From positions 1-17,615 of the forward strand of contig CALGPA010000040.1 of NCBI GenBank assembly GCA_937960795.1: a stretch of 17,615 nt of DNA, given 5' to 3'. Positions 1 to 8,633 of this stretch are shown here, piece by piece. Source of the stretch: an uncultured bacterium (GTDB taxonomy: Bacteria > Cloacimonadota > Cloacimonadia > Cloacimonadales > Cloacimonadaceae). Numbering within the stretch: position 1 is the stretch's first letter; each line of letters begins with the position of its first letter. The notes under the pieces are model-generated. The model was not told the origin of the DNA and searched no databases. It saw only the letters and a list, made by a program, of their open reading frames with translations. A program made the position numbers and the translations under genes.

Positions 1-60
1 CGATTTGGCAGATTTTCATTGACAAAATAAGCACTAAAGAAAAAAGTGACTGAACAGTGT

Positions 61-137
61 GCGCCGTTAGCTCAATTGGATAGAGCATCTGACTACGGAT
101 CAGAAGGTTAGGGGTTCGACTCCCTTACGGCGTGCCA
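61..137 (+). tRNA. tRNA-Arg (anticodon ACG)
   Basis: A complete cloverleaf can be folded by eye. The acceptor arms GCGCCGT and ACGGCGT pair with a G-U wobble at the first pair, the D stem is GCTC/GAGC, and the anticodon stem TCTGA/TCAGA encloses the loop CTACGGA, which gives anticodon ACG. The T stem is AGGGG/CCCTT around TTCGACT. The discriminator base is G and the CCA end is encoded. ACG reads CGN arginine codons after A34 is deaminated to inosine, so the genome should carry tadA. The gene is followed 12 bases later by an intrinsic terminator and is probably its own transcription unit. Confidence 0.97.
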
Positions 138-149
138 GATTTTTCTCTT

Positions 150-172
150 GCCAGCTTATGCTGGCTTTTTTT
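150..172 (+). terminator. Intrinsic terminator after tRNA-Arg
   Basis: A perfect 6-bp GC-rich stem, GCCAGC/GCTGGC, encloses the loop TTAT and is followed by seven T residues. It ends the tRNA transcript. It lies only 11 bases before the chosen start codon of the ABC transporter gene, so that gene needs read-through or a promoter overlapping this site. Confidence 0.9.
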
Positions 173-183
173 ATTGGTATGAT

Positions 184-2094
184 ATGAATAAAGAAATTAG
201 CAGCGGAAAAAGAAACAGCAATCTCTTCCTACTATATAGGATGATGTTTCGCTATTGGCCATTCATCATAGCCGGCTTGGTCACGATGCTTTTGTATGCT
301 CTCTTTAGCGGAGTGAGCGTGACGATCCTGGTGCCGCTTTTCGATTATGTCTTCAACCCAAACAAACCTGCTCCGATCTATGAAAACAGCTCCGAAATTC
401 TTTCGGCATTCTCGCAGGCGCTGCAGGGTTTTGGCTCGCTTTCCCAAGTCCGAGGAGCAGCAGATCTTGCTCCCCTCTGGGAGGAGATGAAGAACCTGAT
501 GCTACACAGCGATTCGTTGTCGCTTTTGTATATCCTGTGTGTGGTGATTGTGATCTTGATCCTCATGAAGAATCTGAGCTATTTTGCAAACCGCAGTTTC
601 TTTGTGTTACTACGAGGCAAGACCATCCGGGATATGCGCAGCTATATGTTTCGACGATATCTCAACCAATCTTTGGATTTCTTTAGCAAAAATCAGGTAG
701 GCGACGCCATTGTGCGCATGGTCAATGACGTGGAGATCGTCTCAAACCAATTTATCTACGCAGTTTTCAACAGCATCCGTGATCTTTCGACTGTGATCGT
801 ATATATGTATATTGCGATCTTCCTAAATGCTCGGCTTTTTGCCTACAGCATCTTGGTGGTGCCGATTTTGACCTTTACCATTGGGTTTTTGGGAAAGAAG
901 ATCAAGAAATATTCCAAGCGCATCCAGACCCAGATTTCCGCGATGTTCAGCACCGTGGAAGAAGTGCTAAACAGCATCAAGATCGTCAAGGCTTTTCGGC
1001 GTGAAGACGATGAATATCAATCTTTTGAGAAGATCAATAGCAAGCACCTCAGGCAGTGGCAGAAGTCTCAGATCTATGCCGCCATGAATGTGCCGTTTTC
1101 AGAGCTGAATTCTGCGATCACCGGCGTGGTCGTGATCATCATCGGGGGCGGGATGATCCTGGATCCATCCTACAACTTTTCTTTGGGAGATTTCACGGCA
1201 TTTCTCTTTGCGGTCTTTTCGATGCTGCATCCCATGAAAAACGTCACACAGCTCTATACAGAAGTGAAGAAAGCGACAGTTTCCTTGGATCGGATCGCGC
1301 TGGTGCTCAATCAAGAATCCTCGATCAAGGATGCCCCGGACGCTCAGCCGAAGAAGATCTTTGACAAAGAGATAGTCTTTGAAAACGTCGGTTTTTACTA
1401 TAAACAGGATGATTACGTGCTCAGGAATGTCAATCTGACTATCCCCAAGGGTATGAAGCTGGCTTTTGTGGGCGCATCCGGCGGTGGTAAGACCACCATG
1501 ACCAATCTGATCAACCGTATGTATGACGTCAAAGAAGGCTCGATCAAGATCGATGGCATTGACATCCGCAAGATTAAGCTGGATGATCTGCGGGAACTCT
1601 TTGGAGTCGTCACCCAAGATTCGGTGCTCTTTACCAAGACCATCCGTGAAAACATCGCATACGGCAGCAGAAAAGCGCTCAGTGATGAAGAAGTCAAGCA
1701 AGCAGCTATAATCGCTCATGCGGATGAGTTTATCACCAAGTTTCCCGATGGCTATGATCAGCTTCTGGATATCAAAGGGCTGAACCTTTCCGGTGGGCAA
1801 AGACAGCGGCTCTGCATCGCCCGAGCAATCGTCGGCAATCCGCCGATCTTAATCTTTGATGAAGCCACCAGCGCGCTGGATACCGAGAGCGAGCGCAAGG
1901 TTCAAGATGCCATCGATGAGGCCACCAGAAACCGCACTGTCATCCTCATCGCGCATCGACTATCCACTATCCTGGCCGCGGATAAGATAGTGGTCTTAGA
2001 AGGTGGGGATATCTTGGATTCCGGCACTCATGATGAGCTTATGGCGCGCTGTGAGAGATATCAAACCCTGTATAATCTGCAGTTTAAGCAATAA
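184..2094 (+). CDS. msbA: MsbA-like ABC exporter (fused permease/ATPase)
   Basis: This is a half-size ABC exporter of 636 residues with an N-terminal transmembrane domain and a C-terminal ATPase, working as a homodimer in the inner membrane. The ATPase shows Walker A GASGGGKT (about 430-437), a Q-loop glutamine in VVTQD (about 478), the signature LSGGQ (535-539), Walker B ILIFDE (555-560) and the switch histidine in IAHRLS (about 591). Membrane segments are visible near residues 25-50, 110-130 and 200-240. A loop of about 50 residues separates the first two helices, which is longer than in E. coli MsbA (582 residues). An open TTG frame begins upstream at 148 but lies inside the terminator, so ATG 184 is preferred; no good Shine-Dalgarno precedes it, and ATG 241/244 remain possible. 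The symbol is given by analogy: the downstream LPS glycosyltransferases suggest lipid A-core or related glycolipid export, but the substrate cannot be read from sequence. Confidence 0.88.
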   Translation: MNKEISSGKRNSNLFLLYRMMFRYWPFIIAGLVTMLLYALFSGVSVTILVPLFDYVFNPNKPAPIYENSSEILSAFSQALQGFGSLSQVRGAADLAPLWEEMKNLMLHSDSLSLLYILCVVIVILILMKNLSYFANRSFFVLLRGKTIRDMRSYMFRRYLNQSLDFFSKNQVGDAIVRMVNDVEIVSNQFIYAVFNSIRDLSTVIVYMYIAIFLNARLFAYSILVVPILTFTIGFLGKKIKKYSKRIQTQISAMFSTVEEVLNSIKIVKAFRREDDEYQSFEKINSKHLRQWQKSQIYAAMNVPFSELNSAITGVVVIIIGGGMILDPSYNFSLGDFTAFLFAVFSMLHPMKNVTQLYTEVKKATVSLDRIALVLNQESSIKDAPDAQPKKIFDKEIVFENVGFYYKQDDYVLRNVNLTIPKGMKLAFVGASGGGKTTMTNLINRMYDVKEGSIKIDGIDIRKIKLDDLRELFGVVTQDSVLFTKTIRENIAYGSRKALSDEEVKQAAIIAHADEFITKFPDGYDQLLDIKGLNLSGGQRQRLCIARAIVGNPPILIFDEATSALDTESERKVQDAIDEATRNRTVILIAHRLSTILAADKIVVLEGGDILDSGTHDELMARCERYQTLYNLQFKQ

Positions 2095-2102
2095 GGAACA
2101 AT

Positions 2103-3035
2103 ATGAAGATTAGTGGTTTTTCCTTTGTTCGAAACGGAGAAAAGCTTTATTATCCCACTGTCGAGGCGATCAAATCCATCTTGCCTATCTGCGATGAGTT
2201 TGTTGTAGCCGTTGGTAGTGGCGACGAGGATGATCACACACGTGAGCTGATCGCGGCGATCAATGATCCTAAGATCCGCATCATCGACACCATCTGGGAA
2301 GAGAAGTATTGCAAACGCGGGATGATCAACAGCTATCAGACGGATATCGCCATGAAACAGTGCAGCGGCGATTGGCTCTTCTACGTCCAGGCGGATGAGG
2401 TGGTGCACGAGAAATATCTGCCCGTCATCGAAGCTCGCTGTGAGGAGCTTTTGGACGATCCCAAGGTGGAAGGGCTGCTCTTTAACTACATCCATTTTTG
2501 GGGAGATTATGAACATTATCACGGCGGTCACGGATGGTATCCCTATGAGATCCGGATCGTGCGCAATCTACCCAAGATCCATTCATATCAGAGCGCTCAG
2601 TCCTTTCGCTGGTTTGAACACTATGACAATCCGCGTCAGGAAACAGGAACCCGAAAACTCCGGGTGGCAAAGGTGGACGCCTTTATCTATCACTATGGAT
2701 GGGTGCGCCCACCCCAGCTTATGCAAAACAAACGGCGAGCGCTTGATTCCGTACATTGGGGCAAAGGCAAAGCAGAGACTCACTATCAAAAGCTCCCACC
2801 ATACTTTGATTATGGTCCCCTAAACCGTTTGGCGCACTTCAAAGACAGCCATCCCGCCGTCATGCAGGATATGATCTCCAGATTCGATTGGGCAGATAAA
2901 TTGCAGTATTCCGGCAAGCCACACCCCGGGCGTCAATTGCATAAGCATGAGACCTTGAAAGTGAGACTGATATCATTGGCTGAGAAGATCTTTGGTCCCA
3001 TCGGAACGTTTAAAAACTACATCTTGATAAAATGA
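2103..3035 (+). CDS. Glycosyltransferase family 2 protein
   Basis: This 310-residue protein is a GT-A fold (GT2-type) glycosyltransferase, expected at the cytoplasmic face of the inner membrane and adding a sugar from a nucleotide donor. The N-terminus MKISGFSFVRNGEKL with the following DEFVVAVGSGDEDDHT resembles the nucleotide-binding start of GT2 enzymes. DWLFYVQADEV (about 90-100) sits where the metal-binding DxD is normally found, with Q in place of the first D. The C-terminal half is rich in H, Y and W (HFWGDYEHYHGGHGWY), likely the acceptor region. A Shine-Dalgarno (AAGGAA) overlaps the stop codon of the upstream transporter gene, so the two are likely co-transcribed. The donor and acceptor are unknown; location in the LPS block suggests core or surface glycan assembly. 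Confidence 0.82.
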   Translation: MKISGFSFVRNGEKLYYPTVEAIKSILPICDEFVVAVGSGDEDDHTRELIAAINDPKIRIIDTIWEEKYCKRGMINSYQTDIAMKQCSGDWLFYVQADEVVHEKYLPVIEARCEELLDDPKVEGLLFNYIHFWGDYEHYHGGHGWYPYEIRIVRNLPKIHSYQSAQSFRWFEHYDNPRQETGTRKLRVAKVDAFIYHYGWVRPPQLMQNKRRALDSVHWGKGKAETHYQKLPPYFDYGPLNRLAHFKDSHPAVMQDMISRFDWADKLQYSGKPHPGRQLHKHETLKVRLISLAEKIFGPIGTFKNYILIK

Positions 3036-3754
3036 TGAGCCGGATATCCGCCGTATTGATCGTTAAGAACGAAAGGCAAAACATCGTCGACTGTCTGGAG
3101 GATTTGAACTGGGCGGACGATCTAGTCGTGCTGGACACAGGTTCCGATGATGATACTGCAGCCCTGGCAAAAAACTGCGGAGCCAGAGTCTTTCATCAAG
3201 AAAAGTGGGAAGGATTTGGCCGTGCCAAACAAGAGGTGGTGAGCCTTGCGCTATATGACTGGATCCTGTCCATCGATGCCGACGAAAGGATCAGCGCAGA
3301 GCTCAAGCGGGAACTCATCAGGCTCAGAGAAGTGGATTTTGAGAACAAAGCTTGGCAGATAAAACGCCTCAGCTACTATCTGGGAAAGCCCATCCGCTAT
3401 TGCGGCTGGCAAAACGACAAACCCCTCAGATTGTTCAACCGCAAGTTCGGAGGCTTCAACGACAAAGCTGTCCATGAAAGCATCAAGGTCTCCCAAGAAA
3501 AAGAGATCTGTAAAGGGCTCATCTACCATCATACATATCCTGATGCTGCAAGCCACTTTCGGAAGATGCGCTTTTATGCAGAGCTTGCCAAAGATTCAAT
3601 GAACAAGAGCGCCTTGCCCTTGGAGCCGGAAATCCGGGCTGCGCTTAAATTCATTAAGATGTATTTCCTCAAGCTGGGATTCTTGGACGGTCTTCATGGC
3701 TTCTTGTTGTGCAAAAACTCCGCCTGGGGAATATGGTATAAATACAGACTATGA
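3032..3754 (+). CDS. GT2 glycosyltransferase, WaaE/KdtX-like LPS core enzyme
   Basis: This 240-residue GT2 enzyme resembles the WaaE/KdtX group, which adds a sugar to the inner core heptose of LPS in several Gram-negative bacteria. The start ISAVLIVKNERQNI, then WADDLVVLDTGSDDDT (residues 27-42) and the metal-binding segment ILSIDADERIS (78-88) are characteristic, as is the short basic C-terminus. Its length fits the family (about 250). The start codon overlaps the preceding stop (ATGA at 3032-3035), pointing to translational coupling; a second ATG lies at 3035. The precise sugar transferred cannot be assigned from this sequence. Confidence 0.85.
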   Translation: MMSRISAVLIVKNERQNIVDCLEDLNWADDLVVLDTGSDDDTAALAKNCGARVFHQEKWEGFGRAKQEVVSLALYDWILSIDADERISAELKRELIRLREVDFENKAWQIKRLSYYLGKPIRYCGWQNDKPLRLFNRKFGGFNDKAVHESIKVSQEKEICKGLIYHHTYPDAASHFRKMRFYAELAKDSMNKSALPLEPEIRAALKFIKMYFLKLGFLDGLHGFLLCKNSAWGIWYKYRL

Positions 3755-4845
3755 AACAGATTAGAGTAATACATGTTGACGCCGAAATGGGCTGGAGAGG
3801 AGGCCAACAGCAGGCCATAAATCTGCATGAAGGCTTGTGCAAGGCCGGCATATACAGTGTTTTTGTATGCCGCAAAGGCTCCGCTCTCCGGCAGCGTTTG
3901 GAAAGCGCAGACTTGCCGCACAAGGGCTTTGCTTACTTGGGCGAGATCGATATCATTGCGGCCATGCGCTTGGCAAGATATGCCTCTGATAATGGCATAA
4001 GCATCATCCATGCGCATAGCAGTCACGCCCTAAGCTGGGCTTTGGGAGCAAAGCTGTTTTACCCATCTCTGAAGGTCGTGGCAGCTCGGCGAGTGGACTT
4101 CTCCATCCGCAAAAACCTCCTTTCTCGAAGAAAGTATATCAGTTCCCGCCTTGACTCCATCGTGGCAATCTCCAGAAACATATATGATGTGCTTGTTGCT
4201 GATGGTATCCCACGGGATAAAGTGCATCTCATCCATAGTGGAGTGGACCTTCAGCGTTTTGCGGAGTCTGAGACTGCTGAGAATTTCCGCAGCATCTGGG
4301 GCATCCCGGAAGACAGCCTGATCGTTGGCACGGTGGCGGCTTTTGTCGGGCACAAGGACTATCCAAACTTCATCCATGCAGCCGCTTTGGCACGGAAGAA
4401 GAATCCCTCCTTGCACTTCATAGCAGTCGGTTCAGGCCCCAAGCTGGACGAGATGAAGCAGCTTTCCCGTGACCTACAGCTGAGCCCCGGGATCACTTTC
4501 ACAGGTGACAAGGAAGATCTCGGATCTGTCCTCAAAGCATGTGATATCTTCGTGCTTGCATCCAAAAAGGAAGGGCTTGGCACCTCTGTCTTGGACGCTA
4601 TGGGACTGGGCTTGCCGGTCATCGGCACCAAAGCCGGCGGCATCCCGGAGATGATCGATGATCTTGAAAGTGGAATGCTGGTCAAGAAGTCAGACCCGGC
4701 CGCCTTATCCGATGCCATCCTACGATTGGCAGAAGACCCCGATCTCAGAGAAAAGCTGGGCAAAGCGGCACGTGAAAGGGTGAAGCTCTTCAGCAAGGAA
4801 GAGATGATTCTCAAGAACATTGAATTGTACCGGAAACTACTATGA
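3751..4845 (+). CDS. GT4 family glycosyltransferase
   Basis: This 364-residue protein is a GT-B fold glycosyltransferase of family GT4. The N-terminal acceptor domain opens with VIHVDAEMGWRGGQQQ, containing the glycine-rich loop. The linker and donor domain follow with GTVAAFVGHKDYPNF (about 193-207), AVGSGPKLDEM (225-235) and the nucleotide-sugar binding segment EGLGTSVLDAM followed by AGGIPEMI (274-302). The usual E-x7-E pair is E274 and D282 here, a conservative change. It overlaps the preceding gene by ATGA (3751-3754) and the following one by ATGA (4842-4845). It probably adds a sugar to the LPS core or an attached glycan on the cytoplasmic side of the inner membrane. The donor is unknown. 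Confidence 0.88.
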   Translation: MKQIRVIHVDAEMGWRGGQQQAINLHEGLCKAGIYSVFVCRKGSALRQRLESADLPHKGFAYLGEIDIIAAMRLARYASDNGISIIHAHSSHALSWALGAKLFYPSLKVVAARRVDFSIRKNLLSRRKYISSRLDSIVAISRNIYDVLVADGIPRDKVHLIHSGVDLQRFAESETAENFRSIWGIPEDSLIVGTVAAFVGHKDYPNFIHAAALARKKNPSLHFIAVGSGPKLDEMKQLSRDLQLSPGITFTGDKEDLGSVLKACDIFVLASKKEGLGTSVLDAMGLGLPVIGTKAGGIPEMIDDLESGMLVKKSDPAALSDAILRLAEDPDLREKLGKAARERVKLFSKEEMILKNIELYRKLL

Positions 4846-5840
4846 AAAAGATACTCATCATCCAGACCGCTTTCATTGGCGATGTGATCTTGATCACTCC
4901 GCTGATTCGTGCCACTGCCCGGATCTATCCTGATGCCACGATCGATGCCCTCGTGGTGCCGGCTGCAGAAAAGCTTTTAATGAACAATCCCCACGTGCGA
5001 GATGTGATCACCTATTCCAAGCGGGATAGGGCACTCTTTTCCATGGGAAAGATGATAAACCGTTTGCGCGAAGAAGCCTATGATATGGCGATCTCTCCGC
5101 ATAGCTCGGGCAGGACCCATCTTTTGATGTATCTCTCCCGCATCCCCGTCAGAGTGGGCTTTGATCGCGGCACCATGCCCTTTCTTTTGACTGCCAAGAC
5201 CGCGCATCCTACCCGCATCCACAAATCCAGGAAGAATATGGCTCTGCTCAAGCTCTTGGATCCCCGAGACTTCGACGCCCAAACCGAGCTTTTCCCATCC
5301 CCTGAAGACCACGCTATGGCTGAGAACCTTCTTAGCCCGCTGCGAGGCAAGAAATGCATTTGCCTTGCCCCCGGCTCTGTATGGGCAACCAAATGCTGGC
5401 CTGGGGAATACTATGCTGAGCTTGCCAAGCTCTTGGACAGCGCAGGATATGGCATCATCCTGATCGGCTCACCTGAAGATCGATCCAAGTGCGAAGCCAT
5501 AAAAGAAAGCTGCACAAATGCCTTGATCCTGGCAGGCAAGACCGACCTTTTGCAGAGCGCAGCCGTGATCTTAAGGTGTGATTTGATGATCTGCAATGAC
5601 AGCGGAGCACTACACATTGCAAATGCCATGCAGACCCGGGTCTTTGCCTTTTTTGGACCCACAATACAACGCTTTGGCTATTTCCCCTTTGGGCCTGATG
5701 ACCGCGTCTTTGAGATCCCAATGGATTGCCGCCCTTGCAGCAGTCATGGTCCCATGAAGTGCCCGATCAAACACCACGATTGCATGCGCAAGATTTTGCC
5801 TGACACTGTCTTTGCATATATCCAGGAGAATCTCAGATGA
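4842..5840 (+). CDS. waaF: LPS heptosyltransferase II (GT9)
   Basis: WaaF transfers the second L-glycero-D-manno-heptose onto the inner core of LPS from ADP-heptose. The 332-residue length is normal. The N-terminus KKILIIQTAFIGDVILITPL carries the conserved GD (13-14). LAPGSVWATKCWPGEYY (about 175-191) and CNDSGALHIANAM (251-263) are the GT9 donor-site motifs, followed by FFGPT. Near the C-terminus four cysteines (296, 299, 307, 314) and histidines form a CRPC...KCP...HHDC pattern. It is joined to both neighbours by ATGA overlaps. Heptosyltransferase I is not in the window. The call as type II rather than another GT9 member rests on overall resemblance. Confidence 0.9.
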   Translation: MKKILIIQTAFIGDVILITPLIRATARIYPDATIDALVVPAAEKLLMNNPHVRDVITYSKRDRALFSMGKMINRLREEAYDMAISPHSSGRTHLLMYLSRIPVRVGFDRGTMPFLLTAKTAHPTRIHKSRKNMALLKLLDPRDFDAQTELFPSPEDHAMAENLLSPLRGKKCICLAPGSVWATKCWPGEYYAELAKLLDSAGYGIILIGSPEDRSKCEAIKESCTNALILAGKTDLLQSAAVILRCDLMICNDSGALHIANAMQTRVFAFFGPTIQRFGYFPFGPDDRVFEIPMDCRPCSSHGPMKCPIKHHDCMRKILPDTVFAYIQENLR

Positions 5841-6877
5841 AAGAAATCGTTGTCCTAACAGGTTATTCCGGCTTTTTCGGACAAACCCGAAAACCGTGGA
5901 TTAGCATAGACACAGATCTTTTTGGGAGAGAGCTTGCCTCAAGGGGCATCCGCTTTCATAGATATGAGTTTCATGAGATCGTCAATTCCAAGGTGGAGCT
6001 GCGTGATAGCTATGTGTTCTATAGTTTCAGCCATCGTGACAATCTGCGCCACTACATCCGCGATTGTCTTCGATATCTGGAAAGCTGTGGCAACACCCTC
6101 ATCCCATCCCTCCAGCTTTTTGATTGCCATGAAAACAAAGGCTGGCAGGAGCTTTTTCGGAAAATCCATGGCTTGAAGGACTTGAACTCCTACTACTTCA
6201 GCAGTAAAAGGGAAATGGCAGATTATGATCTGAAGTTCCCTTTAGTCTTCAAGACCCTAAATGGTTCAAACAGCACGGGCGTAGCTCTGGTACATAGCTT
6301 TAGCAATGTCCGCAAGGAACTTGCCAAACGGACTCCTCAGCCTACAGTCCTGCAAAAGATAGACTTCTGGAGGCGCAGATATCTTCGCAAACACAAAGAA
6401 TTCCCGGGATATCCGAACTACGACCTGCTGAAAGATGCCACCGAATATCAGGACTACATGAGCCCCGAGATCCCCTTTGTCCTGCAAGAATTTATCCCCG
6501 GACTCAGCTATGACTATCGCGTGATCGTCTTGGGAGATAAGTATTTTATCAGCAAACGCCACACCAAAGCCGGAGATTTCCGTGCCAGTGGCGCCAAGCT
6601 CTTTGATTTTCACATATCAAATCCCGAGAGCATTCTGGACAAAGCCAAAGAGATCTATTCCATAATGCATTGTCCTTTCATTTCTTTGGATTTTGGCGAA
6701 GATGATAAGGGCAATATCTATCTCTTTGAGTTCCAAGCCTCACACTTTGGGGTCAACGCCATTGTCCGCGGTGGGGGCTACTATCAAAAAGAATCCGGGG
6801 ATTGGCACTTTAGAGAGAGCAAACCGGTCTTTGAGAGATATCTTGCCCAAGGTCTTGTCCACTTTCTGGAGGGCTAA
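5837..6877 (+). CDS. ATP-grasp domain protein, possible envelope-modifying ligase
   Basis: This 346-residue protein has an N-terminal Rossmann-like segment (1-110) and an ATP-grasp domain (about 120-310). ATP-grasp enzymes join a carboxylate to an amine, thiol or similar group through an acylphosphate. Visible elements are FPLVFKT with the ATP-binding K139, a glycine-rich GSNSTGV loop (143-149), VLQEFI with E218, YDYRVIVLGDKYF with R228, SLDFG with D285 and LFEFQ with E298, matching the usual metal- and ATP-ligand positions. No signal peptide or membrane helix is seen, so it should be cytoplasmic. It overlaps waaF by ATGA and the next gene by one base (TAATG). Its position among LPS glycosyltransferases suggests it attaches an amino acid or other acid to a sugar intermediate or precursor. 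The substrate is unknown and this role is inference. Confidence 0.8.
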   Translation: MKEIVVLTGYSGFFGQTRKPWISIDTDLFGRELASRGIRFHRYEFHEIVNSKVELRDSYVFYSFSHRDNLRHYIRDCLRYLESCGNTLIPSLQLFDCHENKGWQELFRKIHGLKDLNSYYFSSKREMADYDLKFPLVFKTLNGSNSTGVALVHSFSNVRKELAKRTPQPTVLQKIDFWRRRYLRKHKEFPGYPNYDLLKDATEYQDYMSPEIPFVLQEFIPGLSYDYRVIVLGDKYFISKRHTKAGDFRASGAKLFDFHISNPESILDKAKEIYSIMHCPFISLDFGEDDKGNIYLFEFQASHFGVNAIVRGGGYYQKESGDWHFRESKPVFERYLAQGLVHFLEG

Positions 6878-7893
6878 TGGTTTTTTCACAGATTATCCTC
6901 AGGCCTTTCTACGCTCTTGCCATCCGGATACTTGGCATCATTAGAGAACGCCGAGAGACGGTCTTCTACTGCCATACGCCTGTTGATATGCAAAATTGGC
7001 TGCCGGTGCAGAGACATCTGAAGCCCATACGGATAGTCACCGACAAAGCTGCCACATATAGATATCTCAAAGATGCGGGCTACGCTCCTGGAAAACTGCC
7101 GGCTTTTCCCAAAGCTGTGATCATGTGCCGCGTCGCTGCCCACAAGTTTCCCTCCCGCAAGGTGATGAAGATCGGCATGACGCATGGCGCCTACCACTTC
7201 AAACGCTTCAGCTCAGCAAAGCACTTTACCCCTTTTAGCCTCTATCTCTTCACCAGTGAGCGTGATCTGCAAAATGCCATTCAGGCAGGAATTCGCTGTG
7301 GGAAAGTGGGCGGATTCCCAAAGCTGGATCCATATATGCCGGTTGCCCATCAAGATAATCCCACGGGATCCAAGCCAAGGCTTCTCTTTACCGCTACTTA
7401 CGACAAAAGCGGCATGAGCGCCATCTCTTTGTGGATAGACCGTTTGCCGGAGCTCACCGCCGAATATGATATCTTCGTGAGCGTACATCCGTGGATGAAC
7501 CCGGACTATATAGCTCGCCTCAAGGCCATGCCTGAGATTCACTTCATCCCCGAGAACCCTCTGCCTTACATCCAAAACGCGGATATCTGCATTGTCGACA
7601 GATCTTCCATCATCGCAGAATGTTGCGCCTTTGACAAAGCCATGATCAGCTGGAACATTGCACCCTCAGCAAGATCACTAAAACACATAGATGATATCGT
7701 CCGTGAGATCAGCGTTTCTGTAGAAAGCTTTGATGAGCTCAGTCTTGCGATCCAATCTCTACTAAAAGATCCACATAAACATGCTGCGGCACGCCAGAAA
7801 GCAAGGTCCATCTTCTTTGATTCTCTGGATGGACAAGCGGGCTTGCGCAGCGCAAATGAGATAACTAAATTGTTACCGGAGTTAAGATTATGA
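6877..7893 (+). CDS. CDP-glycerol glycerophosphotransferase-like protein
   Basis: This 338-residue protein resembles the C-terminal catalytic half of CDP-glycerol glycerophosphotransferases (the TagB/TagF type, GT-B-like), which transfer polyol phosphate from a CDP donor. Supporting segments are GMTHGAYHFKRF (100-111) with a likely catalytic H103, IFVSVHPWM (199-207) with H204, and PYIQNADICIVDRSSIIAE (230-248), which matches the family's donor-binding D-x-S-S region. The N-terminus has a short hydrophobic stretch (about 4-21) that may associate with the membrane. The start overlaps the previous stop (TAATG). These enzymes are best known from teichoic acid synthesis but also occur in Gram-negative surface glycan loci. 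Here it could decorate an LPS core or O-chain with a phosphopolyol. The exact donor is unknown. Confidence 0.72.
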   Translation: MVFSQIILRPFYALAIRILGIIRERRETVFYCHTPVDMQNWLPVQRHLKPIRIVTDKAATYRYLKDAGYAPGKLPAFPKAVIMCRVAAHKFPSRKVMKIGMTHGAYHFKRFSSAKHFTPFSLYLFTSERDLQNAIQAGIRCGKVGGFPKLDPYMPVAHQDNPTGSKPRLLFTATYDKSGMSAISLWIDRLPELTAEYDIFVSVHPWMNPDYIARLKAMPEIHFIPENPLPYIQNADICIVDRSSIIAECCAFDKAMISWNIAPSARSLKHIDDIVREISVSVESFDELSLAIQSLLKDPHKHAAARQKARSIFFDSLDGQAGLRSANEITKLLPELRL

Positions 7894-8633
7894 ACCTTTG
7901 CGACGCACATTGCCATCTTGCCAACCTATCCGAAGTCATGCCCCTGACTCCTCTTTTGGAACAAGCGGTCGAAGCGGGTATCACACATTTTCTCTCGTCC
8001 GCCCTCACAACTAAGGATTTAGACTACTATCCTCAGCTCATCAATTCCAGCCGGATAAAGCTGCTCTATAGCGCCGGGATTCACCCAAATTTTGAGCCCT
8101 GTGATCTGAGATTTGAGAATATCGAAAAGCTCTGCCAGAATCGCAGTATCTGGGCTATCGGAGAGATCGGACTGGACAGAGCTAACTCTGAATATGCCCT
8201 GATGAAAGACATCTTTGTCCGCCAATTGGACCTCGCTTTGGAATATCGTCTTCCCGTCGTTTTGCACATCGTGGGACATCAGAGCGAGGCCTTTGAGATC
8301 ATGCGCAGCTATCCCCTGAAGTATCTCATCCACGGATATGCCGGCAAGATCGAGGCTCTGCGCCAATTCCTGCGCTTGGACAGCTATTTCACCATCAGCG
8401 AGCGGATTTTGAAAGAAGACAAGGCCGATATCTTGCGTGAAATGCTCAAAAGCCGCAGATTCCTCTTTGAGACAGACATCACCCAATACTACGTAAAAGA
8501 AGGCGAAGAGAATCCCCTTTTGCGCCTGAAGACTTTGCTTAATGACGTGGCTGAACGATACCACATTGATCCGGATATACTTATGCGCATCCAAGCCGCA
8601 AACTATCGTCTTCTCACCGGACAGACGATATGA
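7890..8633 (+). CDS. tatD: TatD-family metal-dependent hydrolase
   Basis: This 247-residue TIM-barrel protein belongs to the TatD metallohydrolase family, whose studied members act as metal-dependent DNases or D-aminoacyl-tRNA deacylase-like enzymes. Metal-site motifs appear in order: DAHCHL (5-10), AGIHP (62-66), AIGEIGLD (89-96) with E92, VLHIVGH (124-130) with H126, LIHGYAG (146-152) with H148, and FETD (193-196) with D196. The family usually has LHxR at the fourth motif, so IVGH is a mild departure. It overlaps the previous gene by ATGA. It sits between the envelope genes and tcdA and has no obvious link to LPS; it probably shares the transcript. Confidence 0.88.
   Translation: MNLCDAHCHLANLSEVMPLTPLLEQAVEAGITHFLSSALTTKDLDYYPQLINSSRIKLLYSAGIHPNFEPCDLRFENIEKLCQNRSIWAIGEIGLDRANSEYALMKDIFVRQLDLALEYRLPVVLHIVGHQSEAFEIMRSYPLKYLIHGYAGKIEALRQFLRLDSYFTISERILKEDKADILREMLKSRRFLFETDITQYYVKEGEENPLLRLKTLLNDVAERYHIDPDILMRIQAANYRLLTGQTI

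Noticed and set aside
19..24. TTGACA, a perfect -35 box upstream of the tRNA
   Set aside because: No -10-like hexamer is found 16 to 18 bases downstream (the sequence there is AAAAGT), so a promoter cannot be claimed, though one is expected near here.
148..183. TTG-started N-terminal extension of the ABC transporter
   Set aside because: These codons lie within the tRNA terminator hairpin and T tract, so the peptide they encode is a by-product of the terminator sequence.
1099..1800. 233-codon minus-strand open frame within the ABC transporter
   Set aside because: It is antisense to the conserved ATPase and membrane motifs and shows no domain or start signal of its own.
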